A DNA stretch of 64,000 nucleotides from Xanthostigma xanthostigma (lineage: Eukaryota > Arthropoda > Insecta > Raphidioptera > Raphidiidae). The notes beneath the pieces are model-generated. The model saw only the letters and a program-made list of their open reading frames with translations. It was not told the DNA's origin and did not search any database. The DNA lies in assembly GCA_963575645.1 (NCBI GenBank), contig OY754468.1, forward strand, positions 18,128,465 to 18,192,464, written 5' to 3'. The stretch's first letter is position 1. Each line of letters begins with the position of its first letter. A program made the translations under genes and the position numbers. Shown in pieces: positions 21,485 to 33,276 of this stretch.

Positions 21485-21945
21485 TATTACATCACAAATG
21501 CCGAAAGTGTGATATCTTGCCCTGCGCGCCTTGATGCTTAAGGCGAATCCGAGCGCATCATGGCGCGATGGGATCACACTTTCGTCCTGTGTGGTGTATT
21601 CTATTTTTCTTCATACCTCGGTCGTAAGCACGCTTATTAAATAGATTGACTAATTAATTACTTATTAATTACGTAAAAACACAGATCAATTCCAAACAAG
21701 AAGCTTTGAAGTAAAAACACGAATGACAGCTGTTAGCGACTATTAGCTAAAATGTATTAGGGTTGCTATGAAAACGACATCTAAACAACAGTTGATTGGT
21801 TGTTTTTGCTTTACTACCGCCCGAACGTACGAACTTCCCGAATTTCTGCAGGTAATGATTGGTAATCCCACCAAGGAGTAAATTTTAGACTTTCTGCCTT
21901 ATAACTGAAAGTATTCACTTTCGATCGTGGTATGAAAAAAATATT
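21485..21945 (-). repeat. Dispersed repeat, copy 2 (inverted relative to 655-985)
   Basis: This is the longer copy. It keeps a segment around GCGCATCATGGCGCGATG that the first copy has lost. It ends near TTCGATCGTGGTATGAA at 21919-21935. Comparing the two copies shows a deletion in copy 1. Confidence 0.6.
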
Positions 21946-22461
21946 TAACTGATAATATTATGCTCAAATGTTTCCACATTCACAAGATATCTTAAACAAA
22001 CTAGTCAATATAATGTTGACTTTTGATCACTTGAGTTGATATATATTTATTTATTTTATTATAAGTTTCCTTTTTCATACCGATAGAAGACTTCTTTGAA
22101 GAATAACAAAATGAATTCATGTATCGATACACAAAACAGTCGGCTATTCTCAAAACATATTCACTTAATCAGTTTTCAATAATTAGTGCCAGATGAATGG
22201 CAAGCACTTTGAGGGAATCTTATATATATATGTATACCTAGTATATACATATATATACACTTACCATGATAATGTATAATGACTCAAATTATTTCCGTTA
22301 CGCGTTCTCTTTTTATTACAACAGAGCTTAATATACTTAAATTTCCCTTTGATTTTTCGTGTTTAATATTGTAAGAGTACGTAAACTATATTGGGTGTCA
22401 CTTACCTAACTGTTGTATGTTTATCAAGATCTGCGCAGACCATAATAAATTTAAATTTCTA
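21946..22461. other. AT-rich spacer with a TA-rich palindrome
   Basis: At 22221-22260 a palindrome of TATATA and TGTATACCTAGTATATACA type could form a cruciform. No gene is seen. Confidence 0.35.
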
Positions 22462-22780
22462 CTAGCGACCCATCTCGGTTTCAACCGGGTGCGATAGATA
22501 TAATTCTACAAAATGTATTTCGTTTGCAGCCCGGCATCTGAACTAATAGCTTTGAGCGAATTCTAACAGATTGTCGTTACTTGATACTAAAACAGTTTTT
22601 TTTTGTTTTCTTCTGAACTAACAGCTTTAAACAAAGTTTATCAGATGTCGCCGCATGTTACTAAAACAGTTTTTTTTTTTAGAAAACATCCTATAGCGTA
22701 AGTTGGACCAAGCAAAACACATTTACAAAATTTTATTAAAACCGGTTCAGTGGTTTTGAAGATTAATTGTACACGTATTT
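22462..22780 (-). mobile_element. Helitron-like family B, inverted copy
   Basis: The 3' terminus lies at the left, CTAG at 22465-22462 on the minus strand. It is preceded by the hairpin CCCGGTTGAAACCGAG, with the same spacing as in the copies at 14.7 and 29.6 kb. The body matches family B up to the CCACTGAACCGGTTTTAAT-type segment near 22745. Confidence 0.6.
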
Positions 22781-23712
22781 CTATTTTGTGTTGTTTTCAG
22801 TTTTCAAATTCGGTTTTGTGTAAAATCTACTTTTTTGGAATATTTTTGCTTAAACAAAAAACATGCCTGGATCGATTTTGAAGAAATTTGTTTTAGATCA
22901 GATTTATGTTAATATGCATCTGTTTTTTGTGCTTTTTCGTACTTTTCACCTTCCATAAAGCTGGATATTGAGAATATAATTGCAAAAGTTCGGTAAAATT
23001 CGCGTTCTCCATTACGCTCCGCCATGGTGACTCGTATTCAACTGAACTGTACATCAATTAGTGTGCAATGTTATGTCTACACATACAAATTATTCAATAT
23101 TGCACAATTAATTTCAAACAAGCTCAATCTTCGTTCAATTATTATGCTTGTGCAATATACGTATCAGACACACAATAATATTGACATTGTGCAGTATCAA
23201 TTATTGTGCAATAATATTGTTCATGTAGGGGGCCTTCAGAGGTTTTAGCATTTATTGACGACTTTTTTATTTCAGGATAATGGTTATGTAGAATTGCAGA
23301 TTAAAGAAAATCTCTTTTAATTAAATGTAGTATTTCTTTTATTCATTAGTTTCCATTTATTCATACCCTAAGAAAGAAATTGTAGGTTAATATGATAGCT
23401 AAAGTATAATACAAAATAATTTAGACTCAATTCTCGATCAGGCTAGAGAAAATGCTACGTATACACACAGTACGCACTGCGCATGCGTGTATATCGCATT
23501 TAAAAGAGAGAGTAGAAACGATTCTACCACTCTTTCCTTTCTACTGCCGGTTGAAATCGTAGAAGCGGAAGCGTTTCACTTTTTATCTGATTTAGACCAG
23601 TTCTATAGAGGTTTCACTTTAAAAAAAATAATAATTTTCGGAACCAATACAATAACTTCCCAATGTACCGGGAAGTTAAAAATTAATGAATAGTAAGATA
23701 ATAATGTGAACT
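22781..23712. other. Intergenic, small repeated TTGTGCAATA motifs
   Basis: Between 23060 and 23225 the motif TTGTGCAATA and its inverse recur several times. ORFs of 68-74 codons here lack any domain. I see no gene. Confidence 0.3.
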
Positions 23713-23905
23713 TGGACTAAATAAAGTAAATATTAAATTTTACAACTTTGCAACGTTTCGTGGATTGTTTGTCCACTTCCTGAGGCAAGATTATAGATTA
23801 GCATCCTTGTTGACAACTAGCTATAAGCTGTTCTTGCGTGAAGAATTGTATAAACAACGTTGCAAATTTATAAAATTTAGCATTTACTTAATTTAGTCCA
23901 ATTAG
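23713..23905. mobile_element. Short inverted-repeat element with a CGAAACGTT stem-loop
   Basis: The ends TTGGACTAAATAAAGTAAAT and its inverse form arms of about 45 bp. Inside, on the minus strand, CTCAGGAAGTGG, a loop and CCACGAAACGTTG form a stem ending in GAAACG. It is the same motif class as at 5.8, 12.6 and 13.4 kb. Confidence 0.5.
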
Positions 23906-23961
23906 TTCCCGTTATCCTACTATTCATTTATTGTCATGGATGATATCAATATAAATTATAC

Positions 23962-24541
23962 TGTTACACGCTCCCCGTTGCGAGGACAACGGATTTCGTG
24001 AGACAACAATCGGCTCGTCATTTTAACAATGACACACACATTGTTGTGGAACAACAATCGGCTTGTTGTTCTAACAATATGCGTAGGTAAATAGGGCTTT
24101 GTTGCCAAATTCCAGACAACAATGAGTGCAAGAAAAGAAAGAACGATCCAGCGCATATATAAAACACGGAATAGCTCAGTAGACAGGCAGTCATACCTAC
24201 ATAGTGTTTCATCGAGTGAACAATCGACATAAATTGACAGTACCGTAAACAGTACTGAGGTAACTGCTGAAATAAATAAATAAATGAACTGTGTAAACAA
24301 TCGTGTGTATATAGTTAAAAAATAAGTGTGCTAAATTAATGTTGGTGTGTTCCTGTGTTGTAAATATTTTGTGTACATAAATAGTGACCTTGTATTCTTT
24401 TCTTTCATTAGTTAGAATTGTTGTTTTGTTTCTGTTACGTTATAAAGAAGTACTTTTTTGTTTGTGTGTTTAACTGTTTTGTTAACGTTTCAATAGTGTA
24501 AATAAACATTTTCCACCACGAACTAGAATAGTTTTGTTACA
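23962..24541 (+). mobile_element. Solo LTR with 4-bp target duplication (580 bp)
   Basis: The unit begins TGTTACACG and ends TTTTGTTACA, the TG...CA layout of long terminal repeats. ATAC lies on both sides (23958-23961 and 24542-24545), a 4-bp duplication as made by several Ty3/gypsy integrases. A TATA box (TATATAAAA, 24156-24164) is followed about 30 bases on by an initiator-like GCAGTCAT. An AATAAA lies near 24500. No internal coding region or second LTR adjoins it, so it is a recombination remnant. The orientation is set by the TATA box. The promoter may still be active. Confidence 0.65.
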
Positions 24542-24545
24542 ATAC

Positions 24546-25469
24546 ATATTAATCCTTTCCATTATTTCGGACGAATTTAAATCGTAGTATATTTATACAC
24601 TGTTAAGATTTAAGAACATCCAGTATACAAATAAAATACACATAGCAATATTCGTATATCAGGAGGAATATATGAGTTGGCAAGAGAAGCTTATGCCTAC
24701 TTAAATTTAACCGCCAAGGGTTTTAAAACAACCCTCTCGAGTACTCGTCGGTTTCGCTAGCTACCCCAATAAGCGCGTCAAATGAACCCCGCATAACACG
24801 TATGCTAAACCTCATATAAATTATATAACTACAATCAATACCGAATTATTATTATTATTGTACATTATGCAGCCATTTCAAATTATGTATATATTTAATT
24901 TAAAACCATGAACGACTATAATAGTTTAAATTATAAAGAGCTAACTTCACTATGATTTGAGCTTGTCAAACACATTATTAATAACATTATTTATAACTTT
25001 AATTAAACTGCCATTCAATATTTTAACCACCTTTGAATGCACCGTCTATTGTTTTCAACAATGTTTAACAATCCACAGTTTCAAACGATCATATTCATTA
25101 AAAAAAATGTGAGTCTGTTCTTATGTACACGCGTTAGATGTTATACTTCTTTGGCGTGATTAAAAAAACTGATTTTAGTGTGCACGCAAATAATTTATTA
25201 AATTAAAATAATAAAAGGACCAAAGAAGTTTAGTATAAATACAGTTATTAGATGCTACGCGCATGGAAACAGTCGCTACTTCTATTTTGTTGGTAGCCTA
25301 TTTCTGCGCGTAACTTCATTATGCTAGTTTTGATATTACAGTGTACGCGCGTATCGTAAAAAATCACTCATACCATTTTTTCATAACGTGCCAAAATAAG
25401 TATAACTTCAAAAATGAATAGATAAATAGAGTGGTTTTTACTTATTTCGTTATCATTGTTAGTTGTTAC
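24546..25469. other. Intergenic, nothing recognised
   Basis: AT-rich sequence. The segment after about 25240 begins to resemble the tandem repeat that follows, but weakly. Confidence 0.35.
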
Positions 25470-26240
25470 ATAGTATAAAATAAAGTCGCTGATTTCCTCT
25501 GTCTATTTCTCCGCGTTATTCTTCTAAACTACGCAACGGATTTTAAAACGGTTTTCACTATTAGAAAGAGCGATAAACTAGGAAGGTTTGTATAAATAAT
25601 TTGTAAATATTTTGTACAAAATATAACTGAACTATGACGGTGTTTTGTCATCACTACATAGTATTAAAACCAAAGCGCTGTCTGCCTCTGTCTGTACCGC
25701 AGCGTTATTTTTCTAAACCACGCAATGGGTTTTAAAACGATTTTCATTAATAGAAAGAGTGATAAACGAGAAAGGTTTGTATATACGATTTGTAAATATT
25801 TTGTACTAAATATGGCTGAGCAATGACGGTGTTTTGTCAAAAAGCACTATCAATACATAGTATAGAAAAAAAATCGCTGTCTGTTTCTCCGCTTACTTCT
25901 TCTAAACCACGCAACAGATTTTGAAACGATTTTCACTTACAGAAAGAGCGATTAACGGGAAAAGTTTATGTATATAATTTGTAAATATTTTTTACAAAAT
26001 TTGGCTGAACTATGACGGTGTTTTGTCATCACTACATAATATTAATACCAAGTCGCCGTTTCCCTCTGTTCATGGTTTCCGCTTTCTTCTTCTAAACAAC
26101 GTAATGGATTTTGAAACGGTTTTCACTAATATAGAAATAGCGTTAAACGAGGAGGGTTTGTATATATAATTTGCAAATGTTTCGTACTAAAATCGCTGAT
26201 ATATGACGGTGTTTTGTCAAAAATCACTATCATTACATTT
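25470..26240 (+). repeat. Tandem repeat, four units of about 190 bp
   Basis: The marker TCTAAACYACGCAAYGGATTT occurs at about 25522, 25712, 25911 and 26091. Each is followed by a conserved GGTTTTCA...AGAAAGAG-CGAT segment and GACGGTGTTTTGTCA. Units are diverged by substitutions and small indels. No coding frame is conserved. The origin is unknown, possibly the subterminal array of a mobile element. Confidence 0.65.
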
Positions 26241-26920
26241 ATACCTATATAAGCGTTAGACTGGCAAAAACTCGAAAATGGCTCGACCGAATTGAATATA
26301 TTTTTTTTTTTTGTTTTGTTCGCCTGAATACAGGGGTAGTTTATTAAAGAAAAAAAATCCAAAGGAAAACTCGCATAAAACAAAATTACAGACAGAAATG
26401 CCGTTACGATTTTATATTATGTGCGGTCGCGGTAATCGGACCCCCGTCTAGTTGGGTACCTTTTATAATCGGATATCACTAAATTCTGACGCAGGTATCG
26501 GCCCGACTCGTTTCTGTTTTTTTTTAAGTAGGCAACACACGCTACAACTAATAAATATTTATTATTCTCACAGTAACTATATACACGTTGTTTTGATCAT
26601 TTCCATGAAAAAATGCAAATATTTTAAAAGCATATGCAACGGTAAAATTAAAAACTCAACTTCTTTCTTTTATTTCTGCTCAGCGTTGTACCTATATTCG
26701 GAATATTTAGCAAATTGATGGCAGCTGGTGTTCGAATCGAGATCCATCTTATGTGGGGACTACAAAGAAAGCGTAAAAGGGCTGATGCTATTCTCTGCTA
26801 CTTTAACCTCTAATATATAATAATTGTCAAAATAACAATTATAAAAATACAATCGGTAAAATCTATCTATTTTATTAATTGCTAGCTATTTTAAAATATA
26901 CATGGGCGTATATGTGTGTA
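26241..26920. other. Intergenic, nothing recognised
   Basis: An 88-codon ORF at 26452-26718 has no motif. A GGTCGCGGTAATCGGACCCC segment near 26424-26445 is GC-rich. No gene is visible. Confidence 0.3.
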
Positions 26921-26924
26921 TGTC

Positions 26925-27300
26925 GAGCACTCCGGCTGCGCCGTCGTGCTCGAAAAAAAATAGCGTAAAGTATTCGTGGATAACTGGTCTTTAAAACACT
27001 TGCTCTATTTCGAGCACTCCGGCTGCGCCGTCGTGCCGAGCAGTTTTAAACGATATTCAGTTTTTTTACATCCTCGATCTAGATATATGGTTGTTAAGTT
27101 CGTTGCGCCATCTATTGAATATTCACTCAATCCAGTCAACATGTATTGCCATCTTATCTGGTTGTTAAGTCCGTTGCGCCATTTATTGAATATTCACTCA
27201 ATGCAGTCAACAGGTATTGCCATCTTATATGGTTGTTAAGTTCGTTGCGCCATCTTTTGAATATTCACTCAATCCAGTCAACAGGTTCGCCATCTTATAT
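26925..27300 (+). repeat. Duplicated GC hairpin and three 73-bp tandem units
   Basis: CGAGCACTCCGGCTGCGCCG and its hairpin partner occur twice (26925-26953 and about 27009-27037). Three direct units of about 73 bp follow (starting near 27089, 27162 and 27235), each with GTTGCGCCAT and GAATATTCACTCAATSCAGT. The array runs into an AT-rich tail. Confidence 0.65.
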
Positions 27301-27990
27301 ATTATAATTATAATTTTATTATAATTTATAATTTTATTATATTATAATTTGCAATAAAATAATATTGCGACTATAAATTGAAATGTAAGCTATCCTATCT
27401 TTCAAGCTGGGTTGAATTGCACACGGTATGCAAATCAAATTTAAAATCGGTTCAGTAGTTTAGGAGTCCATCGCGGACAAACATGTGACACGTAATTTTT
27501 ATATATTAAGATTTAAACTTCTTGTGATCGATTAGACCCCACATAGGCGTTTCAAGTGCTGACATCTACATTCACTCTTAATTGCAAATAAGTCCCGATT
27601 ACTGAATTCCAACTAAAGAAGGTTTCACCACAGCACTCTATAATCAAGCAACTTCGACTAATTCATTATTGGAGACCAATATGCAAAATAAATTCTCGAT
27701 TAGCACGATTCCATTGTATTAGTAATCATATTGATGATAATTTATAAATTATATAAATGAGACTTCTAAACATGGTCTTTTTTGACTTTTGGGCAAATTT
27801 TCATGAAGTAGGTACATACTTGATCACATGAAATCAGGAACACTTTTATATTAGCGTCCAAACGTCACATATTTAGATACTTAAATTATACGATTATTAA
27901 ATTGTTTAAATTAAATACGCAACATGAAAAAGTCGATTTTAGCGAATAAAAATAATCATTATAGTAACAAAAATCTACAGCACAGAAAAA
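27301..27990. other. AT-rich spacer with a retroelement-like tail
   Basis: Near 27470-27515 the phrase CGCGGACAAACATGTGACAC followed by an AT-rich run looks like the end of a common insect repeat. I could not define its limits. No gene is seen. Confidence 0.3.
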
Positions 27991-28636
27991 ATTCCAGCCA
28001 ATTGGGCGACGGGACCATTCCAACTTCAAAAATTTTGACATTTGATTATAATAAAGAAGATGATTTTTTTGATATCGCCTGAGGTGACGCGGGTAATGGC
28101 TAGTATTCAATATGATATTTGCTATACGTTGCCATGGTTATCTATACACAATATGTCATTTAATAAAAGCATGCCTAGCTATTTTATTTCTGACAGATCC
28201 ACAAAACAAAAGAGGGGTTGAATTTTTTTTATTTTCAAAATATTTCCGAAACTGTAAAGTTTAGAAAAAAAATTTTAAACAAAACTTTCTTGAAAAAATA
28301 AATAGAATAATAATCCGTCATTAAAAGTATACCATTATTATATAAAAAATACCGTTATAGCATATATCTCTTCTGCGCATGCGCCGATTTTCCCCAAAAA
28401 CAATAGGGCTCTTCATATTTGCATACCAAACATCCTCCCAAAATTTGGTTTCAATCCACTCATTCGTTTGACTTGTATCGTGTTCACAGACAAACAGACT
28501 AACAGACGCACAGAGTTTTTCCAAAAATATGTTTTTTGGATTCGGGGGACCTCAAAACGGAAAGATATTGTATAATTTTTGAAAAGTGATTTTTGACCTA
28601 AACTAGTACCATTCCCCTTTTGTGGGTTGGAATGGT
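27991..28636 (+). repeat. Family E, uninterrupted copy (646 bp)
   Basis: This is one of two intact reference copies. It starts ATTCCAGCCAATTGGGCG and carries a CGCCT...ACGCG hairpin with CTAG at 28100-28103. It runs on through the CATGCGCCGATTTTCCCC segment and ends in a GTTGGAATGGT hairpin. ACCATTCCAAC near the start and GTTGGAATGGT at the end are inverse, so it may really be a DNA transposon. The Helitron-like CTAG signal is internal to the whole unit. Confidence 0.65.
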
Positions 28637-28640
28637 AAAA

Positions 28641-29204
28641 TTCGTCACTAATGGAAGTAACTGTATTATGACACTAATTCAACAGTATATGTGAACACGT
28701 TATTTTACATATCTTTATTGGAGAGTTTTAAAATTTCGTACGTATGGGCCATTAATCATAAAGTTACGCTAAAGTGTTTAGTGTGATTACATTACTAAAG
28801 TTGATAAAATATTCATTACAAGATATATAACATTGTGTACACGGTGTCAGAATGAAATATGTACAACTATAAGGGGAGATGGCATGTTATATTGGAAATA
28901 TTGTCACGAAATTTGTAAATCTAAATCGAAAACACTGGACCGTAAACTACATTGGAAAAGTGTCGCCAAAAGGACATGTTGAAAAATAATATCTACAGTA
29001 GATGAATCAATTTAAACAGTATACCTAAATTAATTATTATTTACTAGAACTCAGGTTCTGCTTCGCCCGAATTTTCGTCTCCACGAAAAACGCTTTTATT
29101 GTAACGCGATAATATATAGCCTATGTCCATTCTGAACTTCTTGTCTAAATATTGGGGAAAAAAATTTGAAATCGGGTGAGTAGTTTCGGAGATAACCTCC
29201 TTCA
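28641..29204. other. Intergenic, nothing recognised
   Basis: AT-rich, without ORFs of note. The segment near 29045-29200 (GAACTCAGGTTCTGCTTCGC) resembles repeat flanks seen next to family B but could not be delimited. Confidence 0.3.
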
Positions 29205-29579
29205 TTTAAAAAACCACTGAACGGATTTTAATGAAATTTTGTAAATGTGTCTTGCTTGGTCCAACTTACGCTATAGGATAGTTTTTATAAGATATTTTGT
29301 TTAAAATTACGGTGATTTCTAAAAAAAACTGTTTTAGCACCATGCAGCAACATCTGATAAAATTTGATGAAAGCTATTAGCTCACAAGAAAACAAAAAAA
29401 AACTGTTGTATTATTTACAAAGTAGCGACATCTGATAGAATTCGCTCAAAGCTATTAGTTCAGAAGCAAATCTTGTAGAATTTGCTCCAAGTTGTTAGTG
29501 CAGGCGCCGGGCCGCAAACGAAATACATTTTGCAGAATTATATCTATCGCACCCGGGTGAAACCGGGACGGACCGCTAG
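29205..29579 (+). mobile_element. Helitron-like family B, uninterrupted copy
   Basis: This is the reference copy for the split locus at 13.6-14.7 kb. It ends in the hairpin CCCGGGTGAAACCGGG, then ACGGACCG and CTAG (29576-29579) before T, the Helitron 3' layout. No coding capacity. Confidence 0.6.
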
Positions 29580-31094
29580 TATTACTATAAATTTAATAGT
29601 ATAGTTTAATCTCTTCACTATATTTTTGAATCTATATTAACGTCCAATAAAAATTTAATGTTTCAAAATGTACTTAGTCTGACAACCTGCACTATAATAA
29701 AACTGCGAAACAGCATATTAAGTACTTTACTAAAATGATAGTCAACCATACACCTTCCATCGCAGAAAAATAATTGGAAAATTAAATGGAAAAAGTTTAT
29801 TTTCTAAATACACAAAATAAGATCTTATTTAAGAAATTAGGTCTATTTGAAATCGGATAAGGCCTGTAGAAAATTTTAAAAATAATAATAATAAAGTACT
29901 TTCCCCAGAATGTATGATCACTGAAATGACAGAAAACTTGACAGACAATATTTTTAGCAGGCTAATATTAGTTTCGATTGTATGACAAGTAGGTATACTA
30001 TTAATATGTAGTTTTATGTATGTAAATAAAAAAAATTGAACCTTCTTCCAAAAAAAGTCACTATAAAACGAAAATCAGCAAAGTTTTGATGTGGGCCCCA
30101 ATTTAATTACTATGACGTTTTATATACTTCTATTAAAATAATTGGCGCCAACCCCAATATTTTATGATTTCGAGTCATGGTGTTTTTTAAAGACGATTCA
30201 ATTTTTTTATAAAGTTTTCTATACTTTTTACTTTGTAGTCGCTTGCAGTATGTAGTCTCCTGGTTATTAATCGCCTTCTTCCTTACTAAACTAAAACAAC
30301 TGCTCACCGATTTAAGTAAAACTTATGTGAGATCACCCTGAAGGTGTGCCCTATTAAAAAGAAAAAGGCTCATTTAAATCGGTTCATAAATGCGGGAGAT
30401 ATGAGGTAACATATTATTATATGTATATAAAAAAATGTCATTTTGTAAAGTCAGATTAAAACGATTAAAATATTATATATAATATACGGTATACCAATCG
30501 GTACCTAAACATTTTTAACAAAATGGTGTCGAAATAATTTAAATCGGATAACTCCTCGAACACATAATATGAGAACGAATTGAATAATCTCTTTTGTATT
30601 TTGAAGTCGGTTAAAAAATCTTGCAACTCTTACATCCTCTTCCAAATGTCTTAATTGACGTGAAACATTGTAGTCGTATTTATATCGTTTTGATGACATT
30701 ACGGTATTACGTCAGTTGTGTTGAATGGTAAGCTATATGGAAATCATTAATGCATTAGAGAATTCCGTTCCATTATAATGCAATATAGACCGGGCGCCCA
30801 AGAGAGGTTCGTTTGCGTTTTATGTCAATCAATTTTCTGTAACGCATTAATAATTTCCATGAATACCATAGTTAAAAATGGAGATAAAAATATGTGGTAG
30901 AACTGACGGTATAAATGGTGGGAAAACGTGTCTCTAGTCCTTTAGAATTTAAATATAATATACCAAAAAATTGAAAAAAATACATATTTCAGTTTATTCA
31001 TTAAGTGCCCCGTGCTGTAGAAGAAAATGAAATATATTTTATACTTTTTGGAGCGTTAATAAACATGTTTTTTTATTTTATTTCATATACACTA
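29580..31094. other. Intergenic with a LINE-tail-like segment
   Basis: At about 30440-30630 the minus strand contains AACCGACTTCAAAATAC, the reverse of the GAAGTCGGTTAAA phrase common at 3' ends of insect non-LTR elements. A 64-codon minus ORF (30699-30505, beginning MSSKRYKYDYNVSRQLRH) runs into it and could include a decayed exon. Nothing firmer can be said. Confidence 0.3.
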
Positions 31095-32762
31095 GCGGAA
31101 ACAATTAAAGGATCAAAAAAAATTTCCAAATTTTTCGAGGTTTTTCAAGTGGCTGTATTTTCCTTAAAAATTGTCGTACTGGAATTTTAAAAAAAGGATT
31201 TTAAAGCTCGAAGTTTCTAGTTTTGAGATCTTATGATGAAAAATTTTTTCAAGCAACGTGTTCCGCTCAATCCTAATGAATACCGAAGAAAAAAAATTTT
31301 CGAAATTTTTTCGGTTCTTTTTTTTGGTCTACGAACTTGGAAAAAAATTTTCCAACTTAACCACTATATGGATCGGATAACATGTTCATTCAGCTTTAAT
31401 TTGCTTTTTTGAAAAGTTCGATACGACCACTTCTCGCTGAGATATCGATCTTTGAATGGAAAAGGATCTCTTTGTCTTTAACCTTCAATATCTCAACAAC
31501 CACTAATCGCAGAAGAAAATTAAGGAGGGTTTTAAAATCTTGAATAAATTTCCCACAAAAATCAGCTGCGGTTTTTTCGAAAAAAAATGTTTTTCTATTT
31601 TTTACATTAATTTGAAAAATCAAGGAAAAAAGGGCTTTTGGTGGCTTTTGGGCTAAATTGGAAATATCGAGAAAGCCAGTAATGATGAGTGTGCCTTTTA
31701 CAGTTCAATATGCCCTCAAAAACCTCACAAAGTTTCGATTCAATCCATCGAGCCGTTTTTTTGTTTTATTCGATCGAATTTTTGAAAAAAAATTAAAGGA
31801 TCACGATTTTAACTTTAAATAATCTTTAACAAAATGCAAAAAAAGATGTTTTTTTCAGTTTTTTTATGCATTTTTATTGGTCAAAATGTTTAAATTTATG
31901 CGAAAAAAAATTTGCAGAAGTGCACGCTCTAATGCATAAATTTCGCATAAATTTAATCATTTTGACCAATAAAAATGCATAAAAAAACTGAAAAAAACAT
32001 TTTTTTTTTGCATTTTGTCAAAGATTATTTAAAGTTAAAATCGTGATCCTTTTATTTTTTTTCAAAAATTCGATCGAATAAAACAAAAAAACGGCTCGAT
32101 GGATTGAATCGAAACTTTGTGAGGTTTTTGAGGGCATATTGAACTGTAAAAGGCACACTCAACATTACTGGCTTTCTCGATATTTCCAACTTAGCGCCTG
32201 ATTATCCCAAAAGCCACCAAAAGCCCTTTTTTCCTTGATTTTTCAAATTAATGTAAAAAATAGAAAAAATTTTTTTTTCAAAAAACCGCAGCTGATTTTT
32301 GTGGGAAATTTATTCAAGATTTCAAAACCCTCCTTAATTTTCTTCTGCGATTAGTGGTTGCTGAGATATTGAAGGTTAAAGACAAAGAGATCCTTTTCCA
32401 TTCAAAGATCGATATCTCAGCGAGAAAGGGTCGTATCGAACTTTTCAAAAAAGCAAATTAAAGCTGAATGAACAAGTTAGCCGATCCATATAGTGGTTAA
32501 GTTGGAAAAATTTTTTCCAAGTTCGTAGACCAAAAAAAAGAACCGAAAAAATTTCGAAAATTTTTTTTCTTCGGTATTCATTAGGATTGAGCGGAACACG
32601 TTGCTTGAAAAAATTTTTCATCATAAGATCTCAAAACTAGAAACTTCGAGCTTTAAAATCCTTTTTTTAAAATTCCAGTACGACAATTTTTAAGGGAAAT
32701 ACAGCCACTTGAAAAACCTCGAAAAATTTGGAAATTTTTTTTGATCCTTTAATTGTTTCCGC
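31095..32762. mobile_element. Giant foldback element, ~830-bp near-perfect arms (1668 bp)
   Basis: TA at 31093-31094 and 32763-32764 flank ends reading GCGGAAACAATTAAAGGATC. The two halves are inverse copies over essentially their whole length and meet near 31920-31930 with almost no spacer. AAAGGATC recurs inside each arm near the centre. There is no coding capacity. It is probably a Tc1/mariner-mobilised palindrome; the high arm identity implies recent formation or ongoing arm conversion. Confidence 0.85.
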
Positions 32763-32764
32763 TA

Positions 32765-33272
32765 ATTTATGTATCCATTTTTAAAGTCTAAAAACTAGCG
32801 TTTCTACTTTCCAACACAACATTATGAAAGACGAGTTGTAGTAATCAATACGTAGGTATTTTCGATTTTTTTTTAACTACAATATTTTACTGTCTTTTGT
32901 TGAGTTGAAAACTATGTAATGAGTTCTCGAGCTTATAACACTGTTGACGAATACTGAAGCTTCTTCTATAAAATGGAAGTGTGACATATTTCTTCAGTTG
33001 GCAGATTGGGACAGATTATTTAGGGATTTTTGAACACAGAATGGTTTGGAATCTAACAGCATGTAAACTCATAATTACTTTGGCAAAGTCTCAACAGTGG
33101 CTGTAAATTATATCAATAAGGTCGTTTTTTAAGATTTTTGTAATAGCTATATTTTTTTTAAGTTATGCCTTTTAATTGCTTATCAGTAATTAGAGACACA
33201 ACATGTCTGAAATGTAGATTTTTCGGGGTCTAAGGCTTATTAAAGTCCAGAGGGGTCCCGTTTTTTGTAAGA
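32765..33272. other. Intergenic, nothing recognised
   Basis: AT-rich sequence without ORFs or repeats that I could pair. Confidence 0.35.
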
Positions 33273-33276
33273 TTAA

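Noticed and set aside
26925-27037. GC hairpins as intrinsic terminators
   Set aside because: Context is eukaryotic repeat DNA and the hairpin is duplicated; no upstream gene.
7732-28524. Recurring minus-strand ORFs (MRLFVCEHDTGQTDERIETK) as conserved small genes
   Set aside because: They recur because repeat family E recurs; the frame runs through the repeat without coding signs and is broken in other copies.
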